From Persicobacter psychrovividus (GTDB lineage Bacteria; Bacteroidota; Bacteroidia; Cytophagales; Cyclobacteriaceae), in the NCBI RefSeq assembly GCF_036492425.1, contig NZ_AP025292.1:1-64000 (forward strand): DNA of 64,000 nt. The letters run 5' to 3'. The position numbers were made by a program, and so were the translations under genes. The notes beneath the pieces are model-generated. The model was not told where the DNA came from, searched no databases, and saw only the letters and a program-made list of their open reading frames with translations. Of the stretch, positions 8,966 through 18,442 are shown piece by piece (within the stretch, counting starts at the first letter, position 1; the number at the start of each line of letters is the position of its first letter).

Positions 8966-9510
8966 GCTCGCGAAACTCCTTTTTCCACAATGCTTTTTTC
9001 ACCATTCTGAAAATCCGTTTCAAAATTTATTTCTGAACCGCCTTACCCACATTAATCGGTCGTTTTGCTGCTTTTTTTGTCGATTTTTCACGTACAAATT
9101 ATTACCGGAGGATAACCCTGTGGATAACCGTTGAAAAGTCCGGAATAAGTCCGATTTTCACTAAAAGTTATCCCCACTTACCCACACTTATCTTGGGCGT
9201 TTCCCGAAATTCCAAATCCACGTTCATAAGTTCGATTTATACACCCCGAAATCCCCCATTTTATCCACTTGTGGACAGTGTGGAAAAAAGTTATCCACAA
9301 AATAATTGTTTTCGCGAAATTCAATGTTAATTAGCTTAAAAACAAGTAATTTCATGTGGATAATGGCTGTGGATAAGTCCCCATATCGGTTTACTGATCG
9401 TGCAAAAATCGCTGATTTTTAAATAATCAGTAACTTATCCACTAATCCACACCGTAATAAATACAATAACTCTTTTTAAAAAGAATATATATAAACTAAT
9501 ACTATCTATC
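8966..9510. other. Probable chromosomal replication origin (oriC)
   Basis: A gene-free stretch with exact DnaA boxes at 9119-9127 (-), 9291-9299 (+), 9355-9363 (-) and 9368-9376 (-). One-mismatch boxes are at 9168-9176, 9178-9186, 9261-9269, 9279-9287, 9435-9443 and 9443-9451. About one exact 9-mer would be expected by chance in 128 kb of strand. The right end (9452-9510) is strongly AT-rich and contains the palindrome TCTTTTTAAAAAGA (9471-9484), a good candidate for the unwinding element. The + strand is C-rich to the left and mildly G-rich to the right in the lines I counted, as expected of an origin. dnaA is not adjacent, which is common in Bacteroidota. Confidence 0.88.
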
Positions 9511-11343
9511 ATGTGGAAAACATCCCTCGCTTTTAAGATTCTTGGATTTACTGCTTTTTTAAGTTTTGGAATTCTTTCAAGTCAAGCACAAGATTTTCAA
9601 AAAGTGAGTATTGCTGAAGAATACTTAGGAAGGGGAGAAATTGAGAAGGCTGAGGATATTTATGAAAAATTGGCGCGAAACAATGAAAACCTTCCGCTGA
9701 TTCATAAACCCTATCTCGATTTGCTGTTCAGCACTAAAAATTTCAAGCAGGCAGAAAAGTACCTCAACAGGGCGATCAAGAAAAATCCAGAAGATATGAT
9801 TTACCAGGTCGATCGGGGACGGCTGTACGAATCGCAAGGGGAGATGAGCCAGGCGGAAAAATATTTCAATAATTTGATTGACGATCAGGCTAAGGACTTG
9901 AACAACCTACGGAACCTGGCGCAGGAGTTTTACAGAGCGCAGGAATTTGACTGGGCTGAGCTTACTTTTTTGAAAGGTCGCAAGGTGGCCAAGAATGAGG
10001 GGTTATTTGCTCATGAGCTGGCAAATATCTATCGCATGACCAACCAAAAAGACAAGATGGTCAATGAGTACGTTCAGATGGCCGTTAGGAACCCCAAGAA
10101 TCGATCCTACGTCAAAAATGTACTCCAGTCAGCTTTAACCGACGAAGAGGACCTGGAGGCTTTTGAAAGCTACCTGATCGACAGGATACAAAAAGACGGC
10201 AAGGAAGCCTTCTATCCCGAGATGCTCATTTGGGCAAACATGCAACAGCGGAATTTTTACGGCGCCTTCGTTCAGGCGCGCAGCTTGGATAAGCGAAGCA
10301 AGAGCAATGGCGACTACCTGATGAATGTGGCACAGATGGCGTTGCGCCATCAGGATTATGAACATGCCGTCATGGCCTACGATTACGTCATTGAGCATTA
10401 TCAGAAAAGCCCGAATTATTTCCTGGCCCGCAATGCAATTATCAAGGCAAGGGAGGAACAAGTGAAAAATACCTATCCTGTAGAGATGAATTCTATTGAT
10501 GAGCTCATCAGTAGCTATGAGAAGCTCATCACGGAGGTTCCGACCTCGCAGACAACCTTGGAGGCCAAAAAGAATAAGGCGATGTTACACGCGCTCTACA
10601 AGGGCGAATACGACATCGCGATTAATTTGCTGGAATCTGTGGTTGGGCAACAAAAGGTTTCAAAACAACTGAAGCTGGAGTGCAAGATCGCCCTTGGTGA
10701 TATTTATCTTTTGAAAGATGAACCCTGGGAATCTCGATTGCTGTATGCACAGGCAGAAAAGGAGGGGAGGGAAACCCCGATTGGTTATGATGCGAAGTTG
10801 CGCAGCGCCAAATTATCCTATTACACGGGGGACTTTAAGCTTGCCGCTGCCCATCTCGATGTACTGAAACTCGCTACGACAAGGGAAATTGCCAACGATG
10901 CCATGTCGTTGAGCTTACTGATCAAAGACAACACCGCACTGGACAGTACCGAAACGGCCATGAAAACCTATGCGGCAATTGATCTGTTGCTGTTTCAGCA
11001 CAAAAACGACCAAGCGCTCGCGGGGCTGAAAAAAATGCTCACCGATTTTCGGGGGCACAGTTTACAGGATGAAATTCATTACCTGATGGCTGAAGTTTAC
11101 AAAAAGCAGGGAAGCTTTCCGTTGGCACTGGAGCATCTGCAGAAGGTGATCGACCTGAACCCTGCCGATATTAAGGCTGATGACGCCATGTTTGAAAAGG
11201 CCAAAATCTATGAAATTTATCTGAAGGAAAAACAGGCGGCAATGGAAACCTACGAGCTGCTAATGAAAAATTACCCTGGAAGTATTCATGTCGATGAATC
11301 CCGAAAGCGGTTTAGAGCCCTTCGGGGGGATTTTCCGAATTAA
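9511..11343 (+). CDS. Exported tetratricopeptide-repeat protein
   Basis: This 610-residue protein has a signal peptide with a likely cleavage after SSQAQ near residue 27. It then consists mostly of helical TPR units, such as AEEYLGRGEIEKAEDIYEKL near the start and SFPLALEHLQKVIDLNPADI near residue 540. TPR arrays are protein-binding scaffolds; no catalytic domain is visible. It is the first gene to the right of oriC and reads away from it. I infer a periplasmic scaffold, perhaps in envelope assembly, but the partner is unknown. Confidence 0.8.
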   Translation: MWKTSLAFKILGFTAFLSFGILSSQAQDFQKVSIAEEYLGRGEIEKAEDIYEKLARNNENLPLIHKPYLDLLFSTKNFKQAEKYLNRAIKKNPEDMIYQVDRGRLYESQGEMSQAEKYFNNLIDDQAKDLNNLRNLAQEFYRAQEFDWAELTFLKGRKVAKNEGLFAHELANIYRMTNQKDKMVNEYVQMAVRNPKNRSYVKNVLQSALTDEEDLEAFESYLIDRIQKDGKEAFYPEMLIWANMQQRNFYGAFVQARSLDKRSKSNGDYLMNVAQMALRHQDYEHAVMAYDYVIEHYQKSPNYFLARNAIIKAREEQVKNTYPVEMNSIDELISSYEKLITEVPTSQTTLEAKKNKAMLHALYKGEYDIAINLLESVVGQQKVSKQLKLECKIALGDIYLLKDEPWESRLLYAQAEKEGRETPIGYDAKLRSAKLSYYTGDFKLAAAHLDVLKLATTREIANDAMSLSLLIKDNTALDSTETAMKTYAAIDLLLFQHKNDQALAGLKKMLTDFRGHSLQDEIHYLMAEVYKKQGSFPLALEHLQKVIDLNPADIKADDAMFEKAKIYEIYLKEKQAAMETYELLMKNYPGSIHVDESRKRFRALRGDFPN

Positions 11344-11359
11344 CCGAAAGAATAAATGT

Positions 11360-11390
11360 AAAGGAAGGAATAATATTTCTTCCTTTTTTG
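11360..11390 (+). terminator. Terminator after the TPR gene
   Basis: AAAGGAAGGAAT pairs with ATTTCTTCCTTT with one G-T pair and runs into T residues. Confidence 0.75.
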
Positions 11391-11424
11391 TTCTTTTGTT
11401 GTGTAAATTGAAATATTACAAATC

Positions 11425-12012
11425 ATGAACCTCCCAACAGACTATATCGACCAGCTGATCGCCAAACGCAGATCCATCTATCCCGACCAATACACTGGTG
11501 AAGTGATTGACGATGGAGTTATTGAACAGCTTCTTGAAAATGCCCGTTGGGCACCTACGCACAAACTGACGCAGCCTTGGGCATTTACCGTATTCACTGG
11601 TGCTGGCCTGCAACAGCTGGCTGATTTTCAGTCCACACTTTACAAAAAAGTAGCAGAGGAGCAGGGGACTTTCAAGGAAGAAAAATTTCAGAAATTGGCC
11701 AATAAACCATTGAAATCCTCCCATATCATTGCGATTGGAATGCGCAGAGATCCCAAGCAATTAGTGCCTGAAGTTGAGGAAGTCGCTGCGGTGGCTATGG
11801 CCGTTCAGAACATGTACCTTTCCGCTACCGCCTATGGCATCGGCTGTTATTGGGGATCGGGGGGCGTAACTTATTTTCCTGAGGCCAAGGCATTTTTTGA
11901 TCTTGGAGAGGAAGATCAGCTCTTAGGATTTTTATATTTAGGAGTACCAGAAAAATGGCCCCTAAAACATAAAAGAGCACCATTGTCTGAAAAAGTTCGT
12001 TGGGTTCGTTAA
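11425..12012 (+). CDS. Nitroreductase-family FMN oxidoreductase
   Basis: A 195-residue protein of the nitroreductase fold. The start IDQLIAKRRSIYPDQYTG and the following LLENARWAPTHKLTQPWAF are the usual FMN-phosphate and flavin-contacting segments. AVAMAVQNMYLSATAYGIGC is the dimer-forming helix. Members use NAD(P)H to reduce nitro groups, quinones or flavins; the physiological substrate is rarely known. It sits alone between two terminator or promoter regions. Confidence 0.88.
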   Translation: MNLPTDYIDQLIAKRRSIYPDQYTGEVIDDGVIEQLLENARWAPTHKLTQPWAFTVFTGAGLQQLADFQSTLYKKVAEEQGTFKEEKFQKLANKPLKSSHIIAIGMRRDPKQLVPEVEEVAAVAMAVQNMYLSATAYGIGCYWGSGGVTYFPEAKAFFDLGEEDQLLGFLYLGVPEKWPLKHKRAPLSEKVRWVR

Positions 12013-12060
12013 TATTTATATTGCTAAGAACATCGCTTAAATTTGCTAATGCAAGCCTAT

Positions 12061-15000
12061 ATGCATCGACTGTTAATATTATTTTTTATTGCCTTCATTT
12101 CCTGCTTTTCGAGCAGCTATGCACAACGTATGAAGCCTGCGGAACATATGGATTCGCTGAATATTCGTGTGCTTGAAGTTATGAAAGCAGGCAAGTCTGA
12201 CCGTTTTTTATCAACAGGTCAGCAATTTGATTCCCTTTGGACAGGTGGAAGCCTGTCATCAAGTCAGAAAGATAGAATCTATAAATTGTACAGTAAAATG
12301 GTGGAGAAGCAGTGGCGCGCGAAACCCTTCCTGTACGAGGTTACTTCCACCCTGACATCGGCCCGATACGTTACTGGTCTTTCTGTTGTGCAGTACGATG
12401 CACTACTCGATCAGCTTGAAAAAGGGATCGTCGAATTATCTCCCAAGGATTTTATTATGATGACCGAGGCGCTGCATACCTTTATGGCAAATCAGGCGCT
12501 TAATTATACCAATTTCTTTAAACTGATAGGGGAAGATGCACAATTTTCGCTAAAGTATGAGAGCGTTGCGGCTTATGTACCAACAGAGGAAAGCAGTGAA
12601 GAAGAACAGCAAAGCAGCGATGATGACTGGAATACTGAACCTGCGGATGATACAGAAAACGATAGTTCGGAGCAGGAAAGTGACGATAATTGGGGAAGCT
12701 GGGACTGGGGCGACAGCACGGACGATAGTACCACCGACGACAGCAGTACCGATGACGACGGAGGCTGGAGTTCCGCCGATGATGTTGCCGACAATTGGGG
12801 CGACAATGTAATTGTGGAGGATGAGAATAAAATGACGCTCGAGGAGCGGATCGATAGCTTTATTCAGGATGATGCTCCTGCGATCGAAGGTCCTTATATT
12901 CATTTTGATCGGGTAAACCTGGTATTTCAGACGCCTTTTGATTCCGTTGTGGTGATGGATGTTCAAGGGGATTTTTTATTGAAAGAGGGTATTTTTGTCG
13001 CCTATTCAGGAAAAATGGATTGGTCGTCTACGGGCGGATGGGAAGAAAACAGCCCTTACTGTACATTTACAAAATTTCACTTCAATGTTAGGCAACCCAA
13101 GTTTGGTGTAGAAAAAGCAACACTTTACTACCCAGAAAAACTTCGCCAGCCCACCCTCGGTGTATTTGATTTTAAGAGTGTTCGCAAGAAGAAAAATGCG
13201 GTTCCCTCCTATCCAAGATTTACTTCCTACGGAAGCGACATTGAACTTAAAACTTTCATAGATAATAATTTCAGCTATCAGGGAGGTTTCTCCCTTTGGG
13301 GATTGCGATCGTCTTCCAATTCTATATTTGGTGGCGGAAGTGAAGTCAAGTATGCAGGTACAGGCAACCGCTCGTTCAGGATCGCTTCAGGTTTGGTAGA
13401 ATATACCGACTCGGCATTCCATGTTAATAATGGTGCACTGACGATAAAATATGGGCGAGATTCTCTCTTTCACCCAGAGATGGAAATTGATTACCGTCAG
13501 GCAGATACTACCCTTCACGCCCTCAAGCGAAAAGGCGTAAACGAAATGGCCCCCTTTCAGGTCACCTTTTTTGATATGGACATTAAGGCAGATTACCTGC
13601 GCTGGAAGCTGAATCAGGATTCTCTTGACATTTCTATCTTTCAGGCCAGAGATCACCGTCCCGCTTTTTTTGAGTCGAGAGATTATTTCAATAAGAAAAA
13701 TTATCAGTCCCTGACCTCCATTTATGGCTTTCATCCACTGAATGCCCTGAACTATTATAGTCAAAAGATACGGTCGAAATCTTTCGGGATGTACGATTTT
13801 GCTGAATCGATCAAAAAAGACCCCAAGATTGTACAGCAGGCGATGTTTAAGGCACGTGAGGGTGGTTTTATTGACTACGACCCAGAAACGACCATCATTA
13901 CGGTAAAGGATAAAACCAATCATTACAACGCCTCCTTCCGTCACAAAAAAGATTATGATGACCTGACGATACCTTCGCGAACCAATAGTGCTCCGAATGC
14001 GACTTTGCACCTCGATGAGAAAAAGATGACTGTACGCGGGATCAATAAGTTTTATATCAGTGAAAAGCTCGATGTGTATATTCAGCCTGAATCTGAGCAG
14101 ATAGATTTGATTGGTAAGCGGGACTTTACCTTTAACGGTCACCTGTTTTCAGGAAATTTTGAGTTCATCGGAACGGATTTCGTTTTTCGCTACGACAGCT
14201 TTTTGATTCAGCTTAATAAAATTGACTCCATCAGGTTCTATTTGCCTGACTCCGTAAGTGGTGAGCGCAGGCAGGTAGACAACTCCCTGGTATCAGCAGA
14301 AGAGCAACTCACGGCCAGTCTAAACTCCAATATGGGCGCGACCAACGGAACACTTTATATCAACAACCCAAAAAATAAGTCGGGAATCAGGCAGTATCCA
14401 AGTTATCCTCGATTCGATGCAGAACGCGGTGCGGTGGTGTATTTTGATAACCACAGTTACCTTGATAAGGCCTATGACCGTCAGGTTTATTTTATCATCC
14501 CTCCTTTCTCCATTGATAGTCTGGCAGGTGGCGATCCTTCCGCTATTGGTTTTCAGGGGCGCTTTGTTAGTGGGGGAATTTTCCCTGACTTTGAAGAGAA
14601 ATTGTCGATTATGCCAGATAATTCCCTGGGCTTTGTACATAAAGTCCCTGAGGAAGGATATGCGCTTTATGATACCGACGGCATTATTTATGATGAAGTA
14701 AGACTCGATAAACAAGGGCTACAAGGAAAGGGGCACTTTGAGTTGCTTTCCAGTAAAACCTTTGCCACAAAATACACCATGTATCAGGATTCCATGCGGG
14801 CATCATCAAGTCATTCAACCATTGAGGCGGGAGGTTTTGCAGGGATCAGCTACCCTGCCGTAGATGGCGAAGGCTTGGAACTGTTGTGGTTGCCACGCGA
14901 GGACAGCCTGTTTCTGCAAACTACGGAAACACCGATCAAAATTTATGAGGAAGGTGATTTGACAGGGGCGACAGTACTTACGCACAGTGGATTGCGGGGT

Positions 15001-17268
15001 AAAGGAAATTTTGATATTCGGGGTTCAGAAACCGCCTCCGACAAGTTCAGGTATGAGGAACTGAAGTGGCAAGCTGAAGAAGCACAGTTTAATATTAACT
15101 CGGAAGATTCCACCAAGGCGACCCTTTATGGCGATAATGTTTCTGTGGATTTCAACCTCGAAGAAAACCTGGCAAAGGTATCTCCAGAGGTCGAGGGTGA
15201 TGCCGCAATTTCATTCCCTTATGCGATGACCAAGACCTCGATTACGGAAGCGAATTGGGATTTGGATAAGGACATCATTACGATGAACAAGCCTAAAGAG
15301 GTTGATATCAAGGACTCCTACTTCTACTCCACCCGACCCGATATGGACAGTCTGGTGTTTTCAGCAGAAGGTGCCTCTTATGATATTGCACGACAGGAAA
15401 TGGAGGTGACAGGTATTCCGTACATTACAGTGGCCGATGCCCTGATTAGTCCAGACTCCAGCAGAATTACCATTCAGCCGAATTTTGTTTTACCACAGCT
15501 GACCAATGCGAGCCTGGTTATTGATACCCTCAATGGCTACCATAACCTGATCGACGGAAACATCAATATCCTTTCGCGTAAAGCATTTGAGGGCGATGCC
15601 TCCTACCGCTTTGTAAATGCGGTGCAGGATACTTTCAATATTAAATTTAATCAGTTTGAATTATTGCCTGACCGTAAAAAGCAACTTCATACAGAGTCCA
15701 ATGGTGAAATTCATGAGGAAGATAACCTGCTGATTTCTCCAGGAATGTACTTTAAAGGTACCGCAACCATGTACGCAACCAGTAAACCACTTTTGCTGAA
15801 TGGTTTTGTCAAACTCGATTTGAAAAATATCCCTGATTACGATACCTGGATTGTGTACGAAAGTAATGATGAAGAACAGCAGGAAATCATTTTCGATTTT
15901 GCTTCAGCAATCACCGAAGAAGGCGATCCTCTGACTGCAGGAATTCACTTTGAAGATGGTACCAATCAGCTTTACACCACCTTTATTTTTGAAAAGCACC
16001 AAATGTCGGATCAGGATTTCTTCGTTCCCAATGGCCTGCTTTCTTATGATCGGGAGAAAGGCCACTACATTGTGGAGGATACCATGAAAACACGTGGGCA
16101 TTCTTTTGCAGGTAAGTTCTATACCTATAACGAGGAAACTTCAGACATTACCTTTGAGGGGAAAGTGGATCTGATGAATAACCTGAACCCGAAGGTCTTT
16201 AAATTCAGGCTGAATGCTTCTGCAATTGGTTCTGGAAACCTGAACAACAATACGGTTAAGTTCAATGGTTTCACAACCATAGAAACCATCCTTCCGAGTG
16301 CTTCCCTGACCTCCATGGCCAATACCATTAACTTGGCAGCAGAGGATAAAGGATTAGCCAAAGCCAACGATGACCTGACGCAACTATTCTATAAGGTCAG
16401 TGAAATTATTGGGGATCGGGCAACGAAGAATTACGAAACCATGCTATCGACAGATTATGCTCCTTTGGTAAAGATGTCGAGAAAATTGCAGCGGGGAATT
16501 GTACTTTCAAACTTCGACATGGAGTGGTCGCAGGATCAGACGGCCTGGTACTCGGTTGGAAATATCGGTATCTCCAATATTTTGGGTATTGATATCAACG
16601 CCAAAACCGAAGGCTATCTGGAGGTGAAGAAAACCGTTGATGGCGATATTGTCAATCTCTTCCTGAGTGCAGGGCAAGAAGCCTGGTATTATCTGAATTA
16701 CAATTATTCGGAAAATCGCTTCTCCACCTACTCTGCCGACCCTGTTTACAACGAGGCGGTGATCAAGAAGAGTAATGTTGACAAAGCGAAAATGGGAGAG
16801 TTTATTATGGCGATTTCTGATAAGGAGGAAGTGATGAACTATGTCAATAGATTCCGACTGATTTATCTTGATATTGAAGAGGAGTTTGTGATCTCAGAAC
16901 CATCGCTCACCGAAGACTCAGGAGATCCGTTCTTTGATGCGGGTAGCCTTGAAGAAGATGAAAATACGGAAAATATTATCTTCAGCGACGATGATGAAAG
17001 CCTGTATGATGATGCCGTGGAGGAAGACGAAAATGAAAGTAATGCCCCTGTGAGTGAGTCTGTAGAGCAAGATGAGGTTACTGAAGACGATGGCTTCGGA
17101 GAGGAAGAACTGAAAAACGAGGAGGCGCAAAAGCCCAAGAAGGAAAAGAAAGGGCGCAAACGGAAAGGGAAAAAGAAAAAAGAGGAAGAAGTCGTAAAAC
17201 CTGAACCTCAGCAGGAACAGCAGGACGATGAAGACAGCCTTTATGATGATGAAGATGATGGCTTTTAG
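12061..17268 (+). CDS. Very large exported protein of unknown function
   Basis: About 1735 residues from this start. An N-terminal signal peptide ends near SSSYAQ. A helical part is followed by an acidic Ser/Asp/Trp-rich low-complexity linker (about residues 175-265). Over 1300 residues of repetitive beta-rich sequence come next, without recognised motifs. The tail is strongly acidic, then Lys-rich (KKEKKGRKRKGKKKKEEE), then acidic again. I do not recognise a named family. The beta-rich body with many short strands could resemble OstA/LptA-like jellyroll proteins, but that is a guess. ATG 12049 and TTG 12043 lie in frame upstream. I prefer 12061 because a TAAATTTG -7-like element ends at 12045 and the signal peptide begins here. 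Confidence 0.7.
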   Translation: MHRLLILFFIAFISCFSSSYAQRMKPAEHMDSLNIRVLEVMKAGKSDRFLSTGQQFDSLWTGGSLSSSQKDRIYKLYSKMVEKQWRAKPFLYEVTSTLTSARYVTGLSVVQYDALLDQLEKGIVELSPKDFIMMTEALHTFMANQALNYTNFFKLIGEDAQFSLKYESVAAYVPTEESSEEEQQSSDDDWNTEPADDTENDSSEQESDDNWGSWDWGDSTDDSTTDDSSTDDDGGWSSADDVADNWGDNVIVEDENKMTLEERIDSFIQDDAPAIEGPYIHFDRVNLVFQTPFDSVVVMDVQGDFLLKEGIFVAYSGKMDWSSTGGWEENSPYCTFTKFHFNVRQPKFGVEKATLYYPEKLRQPTLGVFDFKSVRKKKNAVPSYPRFTSYGSDIELKTFIDNNFSYQGGFSLWGLRSSSNSIFGGGSEVKYAGTGNRSFRIASGLVEYTDSAFHVNNGALTIKYGRDSLFHPEMEIDYRQADTTLHALKRKGVNEMAPFQVTFFDMDIKADYLRWKLNQDSLDISIFQARDHRPAFFESRDYFNKKNYQSLTSIYGFHPLNALNYYSQKIRSKSFGMYDFAESIKKDPKIVQQAMFKAREGGFIDYDPETTIITVKDKTNHYNASFRHKKDYDDLTIPSRTNSAPNATLHLDEKKMTVRGINKFYISEKLDVYIQPESEQIDLIGKRDFTFNGHLFSGNFEFIGTDFVFRYDSFLIQLNKIDSIRFYLPDSVSGERRQVDNSLVSAEEQLTASLNSNMGATNGTLYINNPKNKSGIRQYPSYPRFDAERGAVVYFDNHSYLDKAYDRQVYFIIPPFSIDSLAGGDPSAIGFQGRFVSGGIFPDFEEKLSIMPDNSLGFVHKVPEEGYALYDTDGIIYDEVRLDKQGLQGKGHFELLSSKTFATKYTMYQDSMRASSSHSTIEAGGFAGISYPAVDGEGLELLWLPREDSLFLQTTETPIKIYEEGDLTGATVLTHSGLRGKGNFDIRGSETASDKFRYEELKWQAEEAQFNINSEDSTKATLYGDNVSVDFNLEENLAKVSPEVEGDAAISFPYAMTKTSITEANWDLDKDIITMNKPKEVDIKDSYFYSTRPDMDSLVFSAEGASYDIARQEMEVTGIPYITVADALISPDSSRITIQPNFVLPQLTNASLVIDTLNGYHNLIDGNINILSRKAFEGDASYRFVNAVQDTFNIKFNQFELLPDRKKQLHTESNGEIHEEDNLLISPGMYFKGTATMYATSKPLLLNGFVKLDLKNIPDYDTWIVYESNDEEQQEIIFDFASAITEEGDPLTAGIHFEDGTNQLYTTFIFEKHQMSDQDFFVPNGLLSYDREKGHYIVEDTMKTRGHSFAGKFYTYNEETSDITFEGKVDLMNNLNPKVFKFRLNASAIGSGNLNNNTVKFNGFTTIETILPSASLTSMANTINLAAEDKGLAKANDDLTQLFYKVSEIIGDRATKNYETMLSTDYAPLVKMSRKLQRGIVLSNFDMEWSQDQTAWYSVGNIGISNILGIDINAKTEGYLEVKKTVDGDIVNLFLSAGQEAWYYLNYNYSENRFSTYSADPVYNEAVIKKSNVDKAKMGEFIMAISDKEEVMNYVNRFRLIYLDIEEEFVISEPSLTEDSGDPFFDAGSLEEDENTENIIFSDDDESLYDDAVEEDENESNAPVSESVEQDEVTEDDGFGEEELKNEEAQKPKKEKKGRKRKGKKKKEEEVVKPEPQQEQQDDEDSLYDDEDDGF

Positions 17269-17308
17269 TGCTGAATTTATGTGACATTGCAAGGATTTTT
17301 CCTTGACA

Positions 17309-17337
17309 TTGTGCTTCTTTGTTAGGATATAAATTTG
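17309..17337 (+). promoter_or_regulatory. Bacteroidota-type promoter for mgsA
   Basis: TTG at 17309-17311 and TAAATTTG at 17330-17337 are separated by 18 bp, matching the -33 TTG / -7 TAnnTTTG pattern of the Bacteroidota primary sigma factor. The ATG is 12 bp downstream. Confidence 0.65.
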
Positions 17338-17349
17338 ATTTAATTTTTT

Positions 17350-17796
17350 ATGGCAACATTAGGTAAGTATAAAAATATCGCCTTGGTGGCGCATGACAAT
17401 CGCAAGAAAGCGATGATGGATTGGGCTAAAAAGCATAAAGAAAAATTGGGTAAGCATAATATCTTTGCTACTGGAACAACAGGAAAACTGCTCGAAGAGA
17501 CGCTCGATATTAAAGTCAACCGATTCTTCAGCGGACCTTTAGGCGGTGACCAGCAGATTGGTGCTAAGATTGCTGAAGGAGAAATAGATTTTTTGATTTT
17601 CTTCTGGGATCCATTGGAGCAACAGCCTCACGATCCAGACATCAAAGCTTTATTGCGTATTGCAGTGGTATATAATATTCCTGTTGCAAGTAATATTGCT
17701 TCTGCGGATTTCTTATTGAGCTCTCCGTATTTTGAGTCGGAATATGCCGCTGATGCCGTTGATTTTGATGAGTACCTGAACCGTACGATTGAATAG
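17350..17796 (+). CDS. mgsA: Methylglyoxal synthase
   Basis: This 148-residue protein matches MgsA over its length. It starts with IALVAHDNRKKAMMDWA, has the phosphate-binding FATGTTGKLL near residues 40-49, and carries the signature SGPLGGDQQIGAKIAEGEID. FFWDPLEQQPHDPDIKALLR includes the catalytic Asp region. It converts dihydroxyacetone phosphate to methylglyoxal and phosphate, a bypass used under phosphate limitation or sugar-phosphate stress. The gene is monocistronic: it has its own promoter and a terminator. Confidence 0.96.
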   Translation: MATLGKYKNIALVAHDNRKKAMMDWAKKHKEKLGKHNIFATGTTGKLLEETLDIKVNRFFSGPLGGDQQIGAKIAEGEIDFLIFFWDPLEQQPHDPDIKALLRIAVVYNIPVASNIASADFLLSSPYFESEYAADAVDFDEYLNRTIE

Positions 17797-17891
17797 ATAA
17801 AAAATGATGACGCAAGTGGAATCATACACCTGCCAAGTCAACAATACACTCTCTTTGTGATTTTATAAGTAAATTATTAAAATTATACCAT

Positions 17892-17927
17892 AAATAAAGC
17901 CTCAGTTTTCGCTGAGGCTTTATTTTT
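17892..17927 (+). terminator. Terminator after mgsA
   Basis: AAATAAAGCCTCAG pairs with CTGAGGCTTTATTT over a six-base loop and ends in T residues. The first DnaA box overlaps the T-run. Confidence 0.88.
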
Positions 17928-18004
17928 ATCCACAGTGTGGATAACTACTGTGGATAAGTCGGTGTCATTTGTTGAAAACGTTATTTGCAAGCAAATTACC
18001 CACA
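17926..18004. repeat. Second DnaA-box group (three exact boxes)
   Basis: Exact boxes lie at 17926-17934 (+), 17936-17944 (-) and 17949-17957 (-), and a one-mismatch TTACCCACA at 17996-18004. The first two face each other with one base between. Three exact 9-mers within 32 bp is far above chance. The site is about 8.6 kb from oriC. Possible roles, all inference, are a DnaA titration or reactivation site, or a second part of a split origin. Confidence 0.85.
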
Positions 18005-18110
18005 AAATAGCGCTGAGAATTCATGATTTTTATCAGTCTGAGATAAGCTATAACGGGCTGTTTTTGAGGAATTAAGCCTGTTTACAGCTATTACTTCCCC
18101 TACTGATAGT

Positions 18111-18290
18111 TCAATTTTCTTTATTTTTCTTTTTGGCGTAATAATCAACCAAATACGCCACACCGATCACCCCTGCAGCACAGAAGGTCAGCAGCACTTT
18201 ATGTTGCTCAAAACGCAATGAGGCATAAAACATGATCATCGCACCGATCACCAAAATCCACGCTAATTTATGTAACCACCCACTATTCAT
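18111..18290 (-). CDS. Small two-helix membrane protein (59 residues)
   Basis: An ATG at 18290 opens a 59-residue frame ending at 18111. Two hydrophobic helices are clear: about residues 9-25 (LAWILVIGAMIMFYASL) and 32-48 (VLLTFCAAGVIGVAYLV). A Lys-rich tail YYAKKKNKEN follows, which by the positive-inside rule puts the C-terminus in the cytoplasm. The composition is that of a real membrane protein, but no family is recognised. It is convergent with mgsA and divergent from the SNF2 gene. Confidence 0.65.
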   Translation of the reverse strand: MNSGWLHKLAWILVIGAMIMFYASLRFEQHKVLLTFCAAGVIGVAYLVDYYAKKKNKEN

Positions 18291-18442
18291 ATATCATTAT
18301 TTTTTTTAACCGCTAAAGGAGAATATTTTAATTAATGCAAATATTCAAAATATGGATTGAATCCACACGCTTACAAAGTAGTTTTCATTTCATTAGTTGA
18401 GAAATTCCCTTATTTTGCGTATTCACGAATAAATTATTTTTG

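Larger units (their letters stand above)
17797..18110. other. Gene-free stretch with terminator and DnaA-box group
   Basis: This intergenic region holds the mgsA terminator, three exact DnaA boxes and one near-match. I see no ORF in it. Confidence 0.7.

Noticed and set aside
13387-14142. A 251-residue frame on the minus strand
   Set aside because: It is antisense to the large exported protein, has no signal or motif, and is explained by the codon use of the sense frame.
17926-18004. The second DnaA-box group as the main origin
   Set aside because: It lacks an adjacent AT-rich unwinding region comparable to 9452-9510 and has fewer boxes, so I keep 8966-9510 as the better oriC.
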